From Bacteroidales bacterium UBA3808 (GTDB lineage Bacteria > Bacteroidota > Bacteroidia > Bacteroidales > Paludibacteraceae): a stretch of DNA of 64,000 bases. This document shows positions 25,506 through 33,454 of this stretch, piece by piece (the first letter of the stretch is position 1; every line of letters begins with the position of its first letter). Location of the stretch: positions 1 to 64,000 of the forward strand of contig DFEG01000040.1 in the NCBI GenBank assembly GCA_002369075.1. The letters are read 5' to 3'. A program made the position numbers and the translations under genes. The notes under the pieces were generated by a model, which was not told the origin of the DNA, made no database searches, and saw only the letters and a program-made list of their open reading frames with translations.

Positions 25506-26537
25506 TTAGAACTGCCCCATCTGCAGGAAAGCGACCTCTTTGGGAGTGAGGAAACGCCATTTCCCGCGGCCGACATTCTTCTTTGTCAATCCGGCGAAAG
25601 AGACGCGGTCAAGACTCACCACCTTGTATCCTATTTTCTCGAACATACGGCGCACTACGCGGTTCTGACCGGAGTGTATCTCCAGCCCGATATGCTTGCG
25701 GTCGGCTTTCGGAAACTCTAACGCATCGGGAGTAATACGTTCGTCATCAAGCACCACGCCCGAGCGGAGAATAGCCTCATCCACCTCGTCCAGCTCTTTG
25801 TCCAGCGTGGCGGCATAGACTTTCTTCTTGTTGTATTTGGGGTGTGTCAGTTTGGCTGCCAAATCACCGTCATTGGTGAGAAGAAGTACACCGGTTGTGT
25901 TCCTGTCCAGTCTGCCCACAGGATAAATACGCTCCTGACAGGCATTACGGACGATATCAATCACCGTATGACGCTCTTGCGGATCATCCGTCGTAGTGAC
26001 GGTGTTCTTCGGCTTGTTGAGCAGAATATATACCTTGCGCTCGCGGCGGACCGGCTGATCGTGGAAACGGATATCATCGGTCGGCAGCACTTTGGCACCG
26101 AGGCTGTCCACGGTCGCACCATTGACGGTAATCACGCCGGCCTGGATGAAATCATCCGCTTCACGACGCGAACAGATACCCGCATTAGCCAAGTATTTGT
26201 TCAGACGAACAGGCTTGGTCGGATCCTCGTGTTGCTCGCGATAGACTTGCTGCTTGTGGTTGGAATAAAGACCGTTGTTACGTTTCGGCTTGCCGCCGAA
26301 AGACCGTTGCGGGCGGTCACCGAACGAACGCTGGGGACGCTCGCTGCGCTCTCCGAAAGCGCGGCTTCCGTACGCCCTCTCGCCAAACTGGCGCTCTGCG
26401 CGCTCGTTGCTGTTAAAGCGGGGACGCGCCTCGCCATCTCTGCTAAAACGGGGACGAGCGACAGGCTCTGCTCCCTCTCTGTGGAAACGCGGACGGGGTC
26501 TGCGCTCTCCTTCATTGTTAAGATTGTTGTTGTACAT
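25506..26537 (-). CDS. 23S rRNA pseudouridine synthase, RluB type, with Arg-rich N-terminal tail
   Basis: 343 residues from ATG at 26537 (an in-frame TTG precedes it). Residues 1-105 form a low-complexity tail with repeated 'RPRF' and 'RSFG' segments. An S4 domain follows ('VRLNKYLANAGICSRREADD'), then the RsuA/RluB catalytic domain with 'IYPVGRLDRNTTGVLLLTNDG' containing the catalytic Asp, and 'GQNRVVRRMFEKIGY'. The enzyme isomerises a uridine in 23S rRNA. The basic tail probably binds RNA. It lies downstream of rpmF, a ribosomal gene. Confidence 0.92.
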   Translation of the reverse strand: MYNNNLNNEGERRPRPRFHREGAEPVARPRFSRDGEARPRFNSNERAERQFGERAYGSRAFGERSERPQRSFGDRPQRSFGGKPKRNNGLYSNHKQQVYREQHEDPTKPVRLNKYLANAGICSRREADDFIQAGVITVNGATVDSLGAKVLPTDDIRFHDQPVRRERKVYILLNKPKNTVTTTDDPQERHTVIDIVRNACQERIYPVGRLDRNTTGVLLLTNDGDLAAKLTHPKYNKKKVYAATLDKELDEVDEAILRSGVVLDDERITPDALEFPKADRKHIGLEIHSGQNRVVRRMFEKIGYKVVSLDRVSFAGLTKKNVGRGKWRFLTPKEVAFLQMGQF

Positions 26538-26583
26538 CAATTTTTGATTTTGAATTTTATATTTTTATTTCCAAGTGACCCTC

Positions 26584-26614
26584 ACGGGCCATCGTACGTG
26601 CGTCGCGCACGCGT
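26584..26614. other. GC-rich hairpin region upstream of the RluB-type gene
   Basis: CGTGCG (26598-26603) and CGCACG (26607-26612) form a tight hairpin around TCG in the 150 bp leader between rpmF and the synthase. It has no T-tract in either direction, so a terminator is unlikely. Confidence 0.35.
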
Positions 26615-26653
26615 GTTTAGTCAAGTGAAAAAGGCAAAAGGAATAACAACACT

Positions 26654-26693
26654 CCTTTCACCTTTCATTTTTCACCTTTCATCTCTCATCAAG
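26654..26693. repeat. CTTTCACCTTTCATTTTTCA tandem repeat
   Basis: About five 7-8 bp words (TTTCACC, TTTCATT, TTTCACC, TTTCATC, TCTCATC) at the 3' end of rpmF, including the stop region. Confidence 0.75.
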
Positions 26694-26871
26694 CTTCTGC
26701 CTGCTCGATAGCCAATTTACCACGATAATATCCGCAGGACGGACATACGGTGTGATAGATGTGAAGAGCGCCGCAGTTCGGGCAGGTAGCCAGTGTGGGA
26801 GCTTTCACTACGTCATGGGTACGACGTTTCGCTTGACGGGTGTGTGATTGTCTTCTTTTAGGATGTGCCAT
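26689..26871 (-). CDS. rpmF: 50S ribosomal protein L32
   Basis: 60 residues starting MAHPKRRQSHTRQAKRRTHD. Two CxxC pairs (CPNCG and CPSCG) form the zinc ribbon of the C+ type of L32. It follows the DUF177 gene by about 50 bp, the usual bacterial pairing. Confidence 0.97.
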   Translation of the reverse strand: MAHPKRRQSHTRQAKRRTHDVVKAPTLATCPNCGALHIYHTVCPSCGYYRGKLAIEQAEA

Positions 26872-26920
26872 AATATTTTACTTTTTTTAAAAAAATTACA
26901 AATTTTAATTGTTGTCAATA

Positions 26921-27376
26921 TCAATTATCTTCGGGTTCCGGCTCGTCACAAAGGTGGTCATGGAGGAGAAGTTCCATTTGCTTGTTGCAACCACCGGATT
27001 GGTGACTGTGTACGAGCGGGATATTGATACTTACTATTTCATATGCGAGCCAGGAGAGATCCAGCGTTTGACCTTTTACCGCTTGGTCATTTGCCATCTC
27101 CTCTTCGTCAGAGAACATCTCCTGCTCGTCTTGGATGTCAAGGGGCATCGGGTCGAGGCATCTATCGCACACAACAAAGACAGTTCCGTGAACCGCTATG
27201 TTGAGCTGATAGTCCTCCTCCCGGAGATTTAGCGTTGCTTTGGCATCCACTACACCATTAAGAACTTCCGTTTTTTCAAGGCTTTGGAAGAACTCGTCGT
27301 TCAACCTGATATCAAACGTATGCGTGCCTACCGGCAGGCGTTTGAGGTCGATGATATAGTGGTTCTGATCGCTCAT
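26921..27376 (-). CDS. DUF177/YceD family protein
   Basis: 151 residues from ATG at 27376; the longer in-frame start at 27403 lies inside the promoter -7 box and is rejected. The domain has the paired cysteines of the family in 'VVCDRCLDPM' and later 'GGCNKQ'. DUF177 proteins occur next to rpmF in most bacteria and have been linked to 23S rRNA or ribosome assembly. The central part is strongly acidic. Confidence 0.9.
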   Translation of the reverse strand: MSDQNHYIIDLKRLPVGTHTFDIRLNDEFFQSLEKTEVLNGVVDAKATLNLREEDYQLNIAVHGTVFVVCDRCLDPMPLDIQDEQEMFSDEEEMANDQAVKGQTLDLSWLAYEIVSINIPLVHSHQSGGCNKQMELLLHDHLCDEPEPEDN

Positions 27377-27392
27377 TACGCAAAATCGGCTG

Positions 27393-27424
27393 CAAAGGTA
27401 CAACTTTTTTTTGACATGTGCAAA
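27393..27424 (-). promoter_or_regulatory. Promoter of DUF177-rpmF
   Basis: Upstream element TTTGCACATGTCAA (27411-27424, minus strand), -7 box TACCTTTG (27393-27400), 23 bp from TTG to TA. It may drive the whole run down to the glycan genes. Confidence 0.8.
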
Positions 27425-27598
27425 TAATTATGCATTTTTTTGCATTTTCATGCTATTTTGTTTCTTTGAAAATCGACCCCTGTTACTTTTCCAAAGATCA
27501 TCGGTGGTATTACGGGGGTGGAACGTGGTTTTATCGAGGTTTTATCGTATGCAAAAATGGAGAATAACTGATTAAAAATGTGTAAAAACATCTTAAAA
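27425..27598. other. AT-rich divergent intergenic segment
   Basis: Between the DUF177 and Crp/Fnr promoters. It contains a GTTTTATCG direct repeat (two copies near 27528 and 27538) and TGCATTTTTTTGCATTTTCA near 27432. No gene or clear RNA structure is seen. Confidence 0.4.
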
Positions 27599-27630
27599 TT
27601 TGTTCATATAGAAAAAAAGTAGTACCTTTG
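27599..27630 (+). promoter_or_regulatory. Promoter of the Crp/Fnr regulator
   Basis: TTTGTTCATATAG at 27599 and TACCTTTG at 27623-27630, 23 bp from TTG to TA. Confidence 0.75.
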
Positions 27631-27658
27631 TATCGTAAATGGGACTGAACCAAGTGAT

Positions 27659-28357
27659 ATGAAACAAAAAGAAGAGTATTTTGCGCCGATGTGGGATGTA
27701 AATCCCCTGTGGAACACCCTGACAGATGACCAGAAAAACGAACTGTCAAAACGTGCGGAACTGATTCATTATTCCAGAAACGAGATCATCCATCAGGACG
27801 GGGAGGAGTCGGAACACGTATGGATGCTGCTCAAGGGAAAAGTACGGATCTACAAAGAAGGTATTGGGCAGCGGCAGCAGATTATCCGCCTGCTCAAGCC
27901 GTACGATATATTCGGTTATCGTGCATGCACGGTCAACGAGCCCTATAACTCCAGTGCAAGCGCATTTGAGGCATGCACGGTATATCGTTTGGACCGCGAT
28001 TATTTCAATACTTTGATTCAGGAAAACGGAGCACTTTGCTATCAGGTAATGCTGATGATGGCAAAAGATTTGGCTTTCTCAGAGATCCAGACGGTGAACC
28101 TGACACAGAAACATATACGCGGACGGTTGGCAGAGTCGTTATTGCTACTCCTCAAGAACTACGGGTATGAAGAAGACGGCCAAACTCTGGCAATGCTTCT
28201 GCCTCGCGAGGATCTTGCAAATATGAGCAACATGACTACCAGTAATGCGATTCGCACACTCAGTCAGTTTGCACAAGAAGGCATCCTGAGCATAGATGGC
28301 AGACACATCAAGTTCCTCAACGAACATGCATTGGAAAAAATATCGCGCTTAGGATAA
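27659..28357 (+). CDS. Crp/Fnr-family transcriptional regulator
   Basis: 232 residues. A cyclic-nucleotide-binding-like beta barrel (about 20-130) shows 'IIHQDGEESEHVWMLLKGKV' and 'PYDIFGYRAC'. A winged-helix HTH follows (about 150-225) with 'MLLPREDLANMSNMTTSNAI' as the recognition region. There is no Fnr-type cysteine cluster, so an iron-sulphur oxygen sensor is unlikely; the ligand is unknown. It is divergent from DUF177 and ends 22 bp before a convergent AraC gene. Confidence 0.9.
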   Translation: MKQKEEYFAPMWDVNPLWNTLTDDQKNELSKRAELIHYSRNEIIHQDGEESEHVWMLLKGKVRIYKEGIGQRQQIIRLLKPYDIFGYRACTVNEPYNSSASAFEACTVYRLDRDYFNTLIQENGALCYQVMLMMAKDLAFSEIQTVNLTQKHIRGRLAESLLLLLKNYGYEEDGQTLAMLLPREDLANMSNMTTSNAIRTLSQFAQEGILSIDGRHIKFLNEHALEKISRLG

Positions 28358-28379
28358 ATACGGTTCCTTCTTTGGATAA

Positions 28380-29249
28380 TTACGATTCCCTCCTTTGTTT
28401 GCGCAGGTGGTTCGGAGTGAGCCCTGTGTGTTTTTTTGTATATTGGCAGAAGAAACTGGCGTTCGGGAACTCCATTAACCGCGCAATCTCGCGGATCGGT
28501 AAGGTAGTATGCCTGAGGTAATGCTTTATCTCCGACACGGTGATGTCCGCTATCCATTCGCTGGCGGACTTGCCCGAACGGTCTTTGCATATCTCGGAGA
28601 GGTATTTGGGCGTAATCCCCAGTTTGGAGGCATACCACTGCACCTCTCGCTCATGCGGATATTGCTGGAGCACGCGGGTGAACTCACGGAAAGTATAGTC
28701 ACTATGGTTGACTGACAGACGTCCCTCATAGGAAGGCGTAATCACTGCCAGTTTATCAATGTAATTGAGCATCTCCATCGCTGCACCGCGCGCAATGAGC
28801 ATCAGAATCTGCTTTCTATACTCCGTCTGTCTGTCCTGAAGTTGCAATGTAATGAGGTGGAAATAAGTAAGGAAGAACTCCTTGCTTACAGCATTGAACT
28901 TGAAAGTCGGGTGCTCCTTCACATATTCTTGCTTGGCATACCAGTTAGGCTCAATACGCATATGTTCGTACATCACCTTCTCATATACATGTGCATCAAT
29001 GGTAACCTGATAGAACTTGAAATCCGAAGACATCTCATATGGTCCCAACTCATAGGAGAAATCCGGGATTCGGAGAAATAACTCGCCGGCATTGATGCGC
29101 AGCATTTGGTTGTGATACCACACGTCGATATATCCCTGCTCACAGAAAAGAGCTGTCAGTGTATTAACTGCTGTGGAACGTTTTTCACGACAATTCCTAA
29201 ATCCTTCGATTTCATTTGTCAGGAAGATAGAGTCAGTATAGAGCGTCAT
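28380..29249 (-). CDS. AraC-family transcriptional regulator
   Basis: 290 residues from ATG at 29249. The open frame extends upstream to 29369 but that part overlaps its own promoter, so it is not translated. An N-terminal cupin-like sensing part (about 1-160) is followed by two AraC helix-turn-helix motifs (about 185-285), including 'ASKLGITPKYLSEICKDRSG' and 'REIARLMEFPNASFFCQYTK'. The ligand and targets are unknown. It is divergent from the DUF4837 gene. Confidence 0.9.
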   Translation of the reverse strand: MTLYTDSIFLTNEIEGFRNCREKRSTAVNTLTALFCEQGYIDVWYHNQMLRINAGELFLRIPDFSYELGPYEMSSDFKFYQVTIDAHVYEKVMYEHMRIEPNWYAKQEYVKEHPTFKFNAVSKEFFLTYFHLITLQLQDRQTEYRKQILMLIARGAAMEMLNYIDKLAVITPSYEGRLSVNHSDYTFREFTRVLQQYPHEREVQWYASKLGITPKYLSEICKDRSGKSASEWIADITVSEIKHYLRHTTLPIREIARLMEFPNASFFCQYTKKHTGLTPNHLRKQRRES

Positions 29250-29267
29250 AAATCCATGAATTTTGCG

Positions 29268-29299
29268 CAAAGGTAGATATTTTTTTTCAATTATGCAAA
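29268..29299 (-). promoter_or_regulatory. Promoter of the AraC regulator
   Basis: Upstream element TTTGCATAATTGAAAA and -7 box TACCTTTG (29268-29275), 23 bp from TTG to TA. The leader would be only about 12 nt, which fixes the start at 29249. Confidence 0.8.
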
Positions 29300-29314
29300 T
29301 TTTTAGGTGTTTTT

Positions 29315-29346
29315 TTTGCATATTTCGCACTTTTTTTGTAACTTTG
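29315..29346 (+). promoter_or_regulatory. Promoter of the DUF4837 gene
   Basis: TTTGCATATTTCGCAC at 29315 and TAACTTTG at 29339-29346, 23 bp from TTG to TA. Confidence 0.8.
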
Positions 29347-29369
29347 CACCATAATTCACACAAATACAT

Positions 29370-30389
29370 ATGAAAAAGCTGTTTTTATTTTCTTTTTTAG
29401 TACTCGCAATGATGAGTTGCAACAATGGCAACGAGCGCTTGCTGACCTCCGCCACGGGGTCTATTTATGAATGTCTTGTCGTAAGCGACGAAGCACTGAA
29501 AAATGAAGTATGCGGAACAATGGGTGCCGATATGTACGGTTTGCCTCAGATGGAAGCGTATTTTACTACGACACATGTTACTCCGGCTCAATTTGACGAT
29601 CTTTTCCGTGCCACACGAAACATTGTACTCGTAGATGTCAATCCCAACAAATACACAATGGTGAAAGCGACCAAAGCACGCGATGTGTGGTCCAAGCCGC
29701 AAGCACTGGTACGCATCCAGGCACCGGACAATGAGTCTTTTCTGACATACTGGCACGGGAACGGAGAGAAACTCCGCGAGTGGTTCGTACAGGAGGAGTT
29801 AGCCCGTCAGATCCGCTTTTACCGCGCGAATACTAATAGAGACGCGCGCGCGAGGCTGAACAAACAAGGTTACGATCTGCTCATACCCGAGGACTACATG
29901 CTCATTATGGATACCACCCTGAAAGTAAATGACAAAATGGTAAATGTCCTTTGGTGCTGCAATAACAAAGGTCCGATGCGCAAGGATGTACTCGTTTATA
30001 GCTATCTTTATACGTCACAAGACCAATTCTCCAACGACTCTGTCATCGCTATGCGTAATGAAGTAATGGGCAAGTTGGTATCGGCACAAGTAGAGGGTAG
30101 CCATATGGGGACTGAGTACAGGCATTTCCCGCCGGTAACGAGACAAGTTCCAGCACTGCGGGACTCCATCGGCGGTTTCTATGCCATGGAGACCAGAGGA
30201 TTATGGAAGATTTTGGACGGTGAAGCGATGGGCGGTCCGTTTGTAAGCCTGACCCGTCTGGATCAAGTGAACGGAAAAGTCGTGACGGCAGAGACTTTCC
30301 TCTACGCTCCGGGACAGAAGAAACGCAATGCCCTCCGTCAGATGGAGGCTATTCTCTATACCTTGGAGATGCCAAACGAGCATAAGTAG
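29370..30389 (+). CDS. DUF4837 lipoprotein
   Basis: 339 residues with a short lipoprotein signal ('LVLAMMSCNNGN', Cys17). The remainder matches DUF4837, a Bacteroidetes-specific family of unknown function ('GSIYECLVVSDEAL', 'NIVLVDVNPNKYT'). A tandem repeat at 29925-29946 encodes 'KVNDKMVNV' in frame. It ends 3 bp from the convergent pnuC gene. Confidence 0.85.
   Translation: MKKLFLFSFLVLAMMSCNNGNERLLTSATGSIYECLVVSDEALKNEVCGTMGADMYGLPQMEAYFTTTHVTPAQFDDLFRATRNIVLVDVNPNKYTMVKATKARDVWSKPQALVRIQAPDNESFLTYWHGNGEKLREWFVQEELARQIRFYRANTNRDARARLNKQGYDLLIPEDYMLIMDTTLKVNDKMVNVLWCCNNKGPMRKDVLVYSYLYTSQDQFSNDSVIAMRNEVMGKLVSAQVEGSHMGTEYRHFPPVTRQVPALRDSIGGFYAMETRGLWKILDGEAMGGPFVSLTRLDQVNGKVVTAETFLYAPGQKKRNALRQMEAILYTLEMPNEHK
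29925..29946. repeat. GTAAATGACAAAATGGTAAATG tandem repeat inside the DUF4837 gene
   Basis: Three words (GTAAATGAC, AAAATG, GTAAATG), in frame. The word order matches the copies in lysC and the GT-C gene. Confidence 0.7.
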
Positions 30390-30392
30390 CAT

Positions 30393-31070
30393 TTACTGTT
30401 TGGAGTGGAGAGAACTCCAGCGTCTGAGACCATAGAGGCAGTTGGCGCACCAGAATGCATATTGCGCTGCCATGCAGTAGTCTCCGGCTCTTAACCATAA
30501 AACGACACTCAGAATATCCACAGCGAGCCATATATACCAATGCTCGCGATAGACAAGAATCATCAGTACCTGTGCCACCAGCGCAGGTATTGTTGTAAAA
30601 GCATCAAGGTAAGGCTGTGTATCGTCCGTCCAGAAGGCTAATCCCCACCCTGTGAGCCATGCACCGGCAATCGTGGCTGTACTTATGACCAACAACGTAC
30701 GGAGCGATAAACTGCGAGGCGTAATCACCTTGCCTTCTTCCGTGTCTGTCATTCGGTTGCGCCATACATGGACGCCGTATATCATCGTGAAAAAATAGTA
30801 TATATTGATTCCTATTTCGGCATAGAAACGCTGAGTCCAGCATAGATAGGTATAGGTAAAGACCTGTGCGAAACCGAAAGCATAAGTCATGATGTTTCCC
30901 TGTGAGGTCAGGCAGACGGAACAGACACCCAGACAACCGCTCGTGAGCGAGAGCCATCCTAAATCACTCATCAGCCCGTTCATGCGGTTGGCTATCAGGA
31001 ATGTGACGACCTGAATCAACAGACCGCATGTCATGAAACTATAGTCAAAAACCTTACTTCTTCTTCCCAT
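30393..31070 (-). CDS. pnuC: Nicotinamide mononucleotide/riboside transporter
   Basis: 225 residues with seven predicted helices. PnuC signatures include 'WLSLTSGCLGVCSV', 'GFAQVFTYTYLCWTQRFY' and 'HWYIWLAVDILSVVLWLRAGD'. It imports an NAD precursor by facilitated diffusion. It overlaps the Ig-like lipoprotein gene by 17 bp and is the last gene of the operon starting at 37693. Confidence 0.9.
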   Translation of the reverse strand: MGRRSKVFDYSFMTCGLLIQVVTFLIANRMNGLMSDLGWLSLTSGCLGVCSVCLTSQGNIMTYAFGFAQVFTYTYLCWTQRFYAEIGINIYYFFTMIYGVHVWRNRMTDTEEGKVITPRSLSLRTLLVISTATIAGAWLTGWGLAFWTDDTQPYLDAFTTIPALVAQVLMILVYREHWYIWLAVDILSVVLWLRAGDYCMAAQYAFWCANCLYGLRRWSSLHSKQ

Positions 31071-32820
31071 TAGCCGATGCCTTAATCAGTTCCTGTGGTT
31101 TGGCTGCCGTCTGTTCCACCGCTGTGTAATCCCACTCTTCCTCAAAATCCCAGTTGGATTTGGTCTGTATCTTCTCGGGAAAATAATAAACCGGTTCCGG
31201 TTGTCTCTTCTCTCTCCATGAGCCGGTAGTCCATTTGCCGTCACCGTTTTTGTCCTCGTAACAACGCAGGTAGTAACTATCCGGTTTGAGGAACTCAAAG
31301 AGTGCTCCTTCTGCGGTAGCCGGCAGTTCTCGGAGCACCTGATCCTTGGCGTTCAGCACTTGGATTCGCATTTTGTCAATGGAGGGCGAGAGTTTGATAC
31401 GGAGAGTGGAATAATCTGTCAGTGCCTTGAGTTGCAACGGATAATTGCCGGCTATGTGCGTCACGCCGTAGATATCGTGGATGGCGCCGCTGTCTATGCG
31501 CAGTTCGTATTTCCCATCCGGCTTGAAAGTAGCGATAAATGCAATACGCATCGGAAAGGAGTTATGTTCCGCAATAGTAAAAGCTACCGGTTTGAGAACC
31601 GTATCAATGCGCTCGAAGAGGTGAATACTATCCTTCTCTATCGAAGCCATTGGTGTACTGCAAGTCAGTTGCAGCGTATCGAAAATCTCAAATCCTTTGC
31701 GGGCGTTGGATTTCAAATCCAGCCGCCTGTTGCGGTTCTTGCGTTCCTGTGCCTCTTTGGCTTTCGCGCTCAACCTCGGTGCGCGCCAAAAGGCACGTAC
31801 TGTATCCATCCCCCACTCTATACGGAAGAGACTGTCCGTCCGGCGGTAACGGGTCTCAAAATAGAGGGAGTCTTGACCGATAGACATGCTATCCAGCAAC
31901 CAGATGGTAGCTGTATCCCCTTTTGCGCTGAACTGCGTGATATAATGAAGGCTGTCGTTCATCGGCCTGATCTGCGGCAGACTGTCCGGCGAGGCAGAAA
32001 AAGCAATCAGGATCTTATGTTTCTCCGAACGGGTGGTACGCTGCAGATAGAGCCGTTGCTGTTCTTCCTTGAACAGAAACAGAGGTTGGAGCGGTTGGGC
32101 TGCCGGCACCGTACTATCCGTGCGGGTTGTATCATCCGTTCCGGACGCGACATGGATCGGTTCATCGGCGAAAGCCAGTGCTTCGCTGATGGTCAGACGG
32201 TAGTCCCTGCTCACATCATCCAACGCATAAAGCCGGTAAGTACCCTCGTGCATGTTCCTGATATGGAAGATACCCGCGCTGTCGGTTTTCGCAACCCGGA
32301 GAAAAGGCTCTTTCTCAAACACACTATCCGCCATGTTCTGGTGTATCCCCACCAGCACTCCTTCCATCGGATTCATATTCTCGCTGTTGAACAATCTTCC
32401 GCTATACTCCAGTGTGTCAATCTGTTCTCCCGTGGAAAAACAGAACGAATAGCCATGCAGAGGTGTCCGCTCGCGGTAGTCGCAGACCGCATTCCCGAAA
32501 TCTATGGTATAAGTGGTGTTTTCACGGAGCGTGTCCTGGAACTTGATCAGCATCCTTTTACCTCTTGCTTTCACCTCAGGCGGAGTGGTTTGAGGCGGTG
32601 ACATCATCAGGTTGCCCATCACATTATCGAGTTCGATATATTCATCGAAGGTGACGACAATCAAATTCCCGTTAAAATTCAGTGCGCCTGTCTCGGGCTC
32701 GGAAAACAAGGGTTTGGGAGGAATCGAGTCTTTCGGTCCACCCTGCGGTCCTATACCTCTGTTAGCACAACTCGCAAACAGAAGCATTCCGATTAGTATT
32801 GCATGGATTTTATACCTCAT
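31054..32820 (-). CDS. Ig-like (Big_5/SbsA type) lipoprotein
   Basis: 588 residues from ATG at 32820; an in-frame ATG at 32844 would add residues that come from a repeat word. Lipobox 'LLFASC'. An Ig-like domain lies at about 35-130 ('GPQGGPKDSIPPKPL', 'LIVVTFDEYIEL'), then a carboxypeptidase-like beta domain ('TDSAGIFHIRNMHEGTYRLY'), and a second Ig-like region near 375-470. Proteins with this 'GPQGGPKD' start are widespread in Bacteroidetes and sit at the cell envelope; their role is not known. Confidence 0.85.
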   Translation of the reverse strand: MRYKIHAILIGMLLFASCANRGIGPQGGPKDSIPPKPLFSEPETGALNFNGNLIVVTFDEYIELDNVMGNLMMSPPQTTPPEVKARGKRMLIKFQDTLRENTTYTIDFGNAVCDYRERTPLHGYSFCFSTGEQIDTLEYSGRLFNSENMNPMEGVLVGIHQNMADSVFEKEPFLRVAKTDSAGIFHIRNMHEGTYRLYALDDVSRDYRLTISEALAFADEPIHVASGTDDTTRTDSTVPAAQPLQPLFLFKEEQQRLYLQRTTRSEKHKILIAFSASPDSLPQIRPMNDSLHYITQFSAKGDTATIWLLDSMSIGQDSLYFETRYRRTDSLFRIEWGMDTVRAFWRAPRLSAKAKEAQERKNRNRRLDLKSNARKGFEIFDTLQLTCSTPMASIEKDSIHLFERIDTVLKPVAFTIAEHNSFPMRIAFIATFKPDGKYELRIDSGAIHDIYGVTHIAGNYPLQLKALTDYSTLRIKLSPSIDKMRIQVLNAKDQVLRELPATAEGALFEFLKPDSYYLRCYEDKNGDGKWTTGSWREKRQPEPVYYFPEKIQTKSNWDFEEEWDYTAVEQTAAKPQELIKASANGKKK

Positions 32821-32824
32821 TCTT

Positions 32825-32849
32825 CCTTTCACTCTCTCACTCATTCAAC
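32825..32849. repeat. TTTCACTCTCTCACTCATTC repeat between genes
   Basis: Four 5-8 bp words in the 16 bp spacer and first codons between the deacetylase and the Ig-like lipoprotein genes. Confidence 0.55.
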
Positions 32850-33454
32850 GTCCCCAGTTCGTACCCTTCTCCTTGCAGCCACTCGATGGCTTTCGGCAGT
32901 ACGGCTAACATCCGCTCGTTTGATTTGAGCGAATCATGGAAATTGATGATACTCCCTTTCCGTGTCTCTCTTTTAATCTGTGCAAGCATCGCTTCCGGCG
33001 TACGGTTCTTGTCGTAATCGCGCGTCAGTACATCCCACAGATAGACGGTGTACCCTGCTTTTTGGAGCGCACGGCGCTGCCATATCCAGGTTTTGCCATA
33101 AGGAGGCCTAAATAATTTACGATTGGATGATTTATGCGCTATCGCCTCTTGGCATTTTGCCACATTTGCCATGTATTCTTCAAGGCTGTAGTCCCATCCT
33201 TTGAGGTGGTTGTATGTATGATTGGCGACTGCGTGACCACCTTTCAGTACCTGCTCGAACACCTCCGGATGTTTGTCTATGTTCTCGCCCACCATGAAAA
33301 AAGTAGCTTTCACCCCGTAGTGATCCAATATCTCCAAAACCTTTGGCGTTACCTCGGGTATCGGTCCGTCGTCAAAGGTAAGATAAACACTCTGCCCCTG
33401 CCGGAATATACCGCAGGGGTAGAGTGTCTGCAATATGTTCCGGATACTTACCAA
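32837..33454 (-). CDS. Polysaccharide deacetylase (NodB domain)
   Basis: 205 residues. The NodB fold shows 'VYLTFDDGPIPEVTPKVL' (catalytic Asp and metal Asp), 'HTYNH' (metal histidines), 'FRPPYGK' and 'LWDVLTRDYD', with 'IINFHDS' near the end. No membrane anchor or signal peptide is seen. The start appears to be TTG at 33454, which overlaps the stop of the ROK gene (TTGGTAA); no ATG occurs before the catalytic core. The substrate could be peptidoglycan or another N-acetylated glycan. Confidence 0.9.
   Translation of the reverse strand: MVSIRNILQTLYPCGIFRQGQSVYLTFDDGPIPEVTPKVLEILDHYGVKATFFMVGENIDKHPEVFEQVLKGGHAVANHTYNHLKGWDYSLEEYMANVAKCQEAIAHKSSNRKLFRPPYGKTWIWQRRALQKAGYTVYLWDVLTRDYDKNRTPEAMLAQIKRETRKGSIINFHDSLKSNERMLAVLPKAIEWLQGEGYELGTLNE

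Noticed and set aside
26584..26614. Terminator downstream of rpmF
   Set aside because: The hairpin lacks a T-tract in either direction.
29250..29369. Upstream extension of the AraC regulator by 40 codons
   Set aside because: The segment contains the regulator's own promoter and the divergent promoter.
31360..32601. 413-codon plus-strand open frame
   Set aside because: It is the shadow of the Ig-like lipoprotein gene; no family features.
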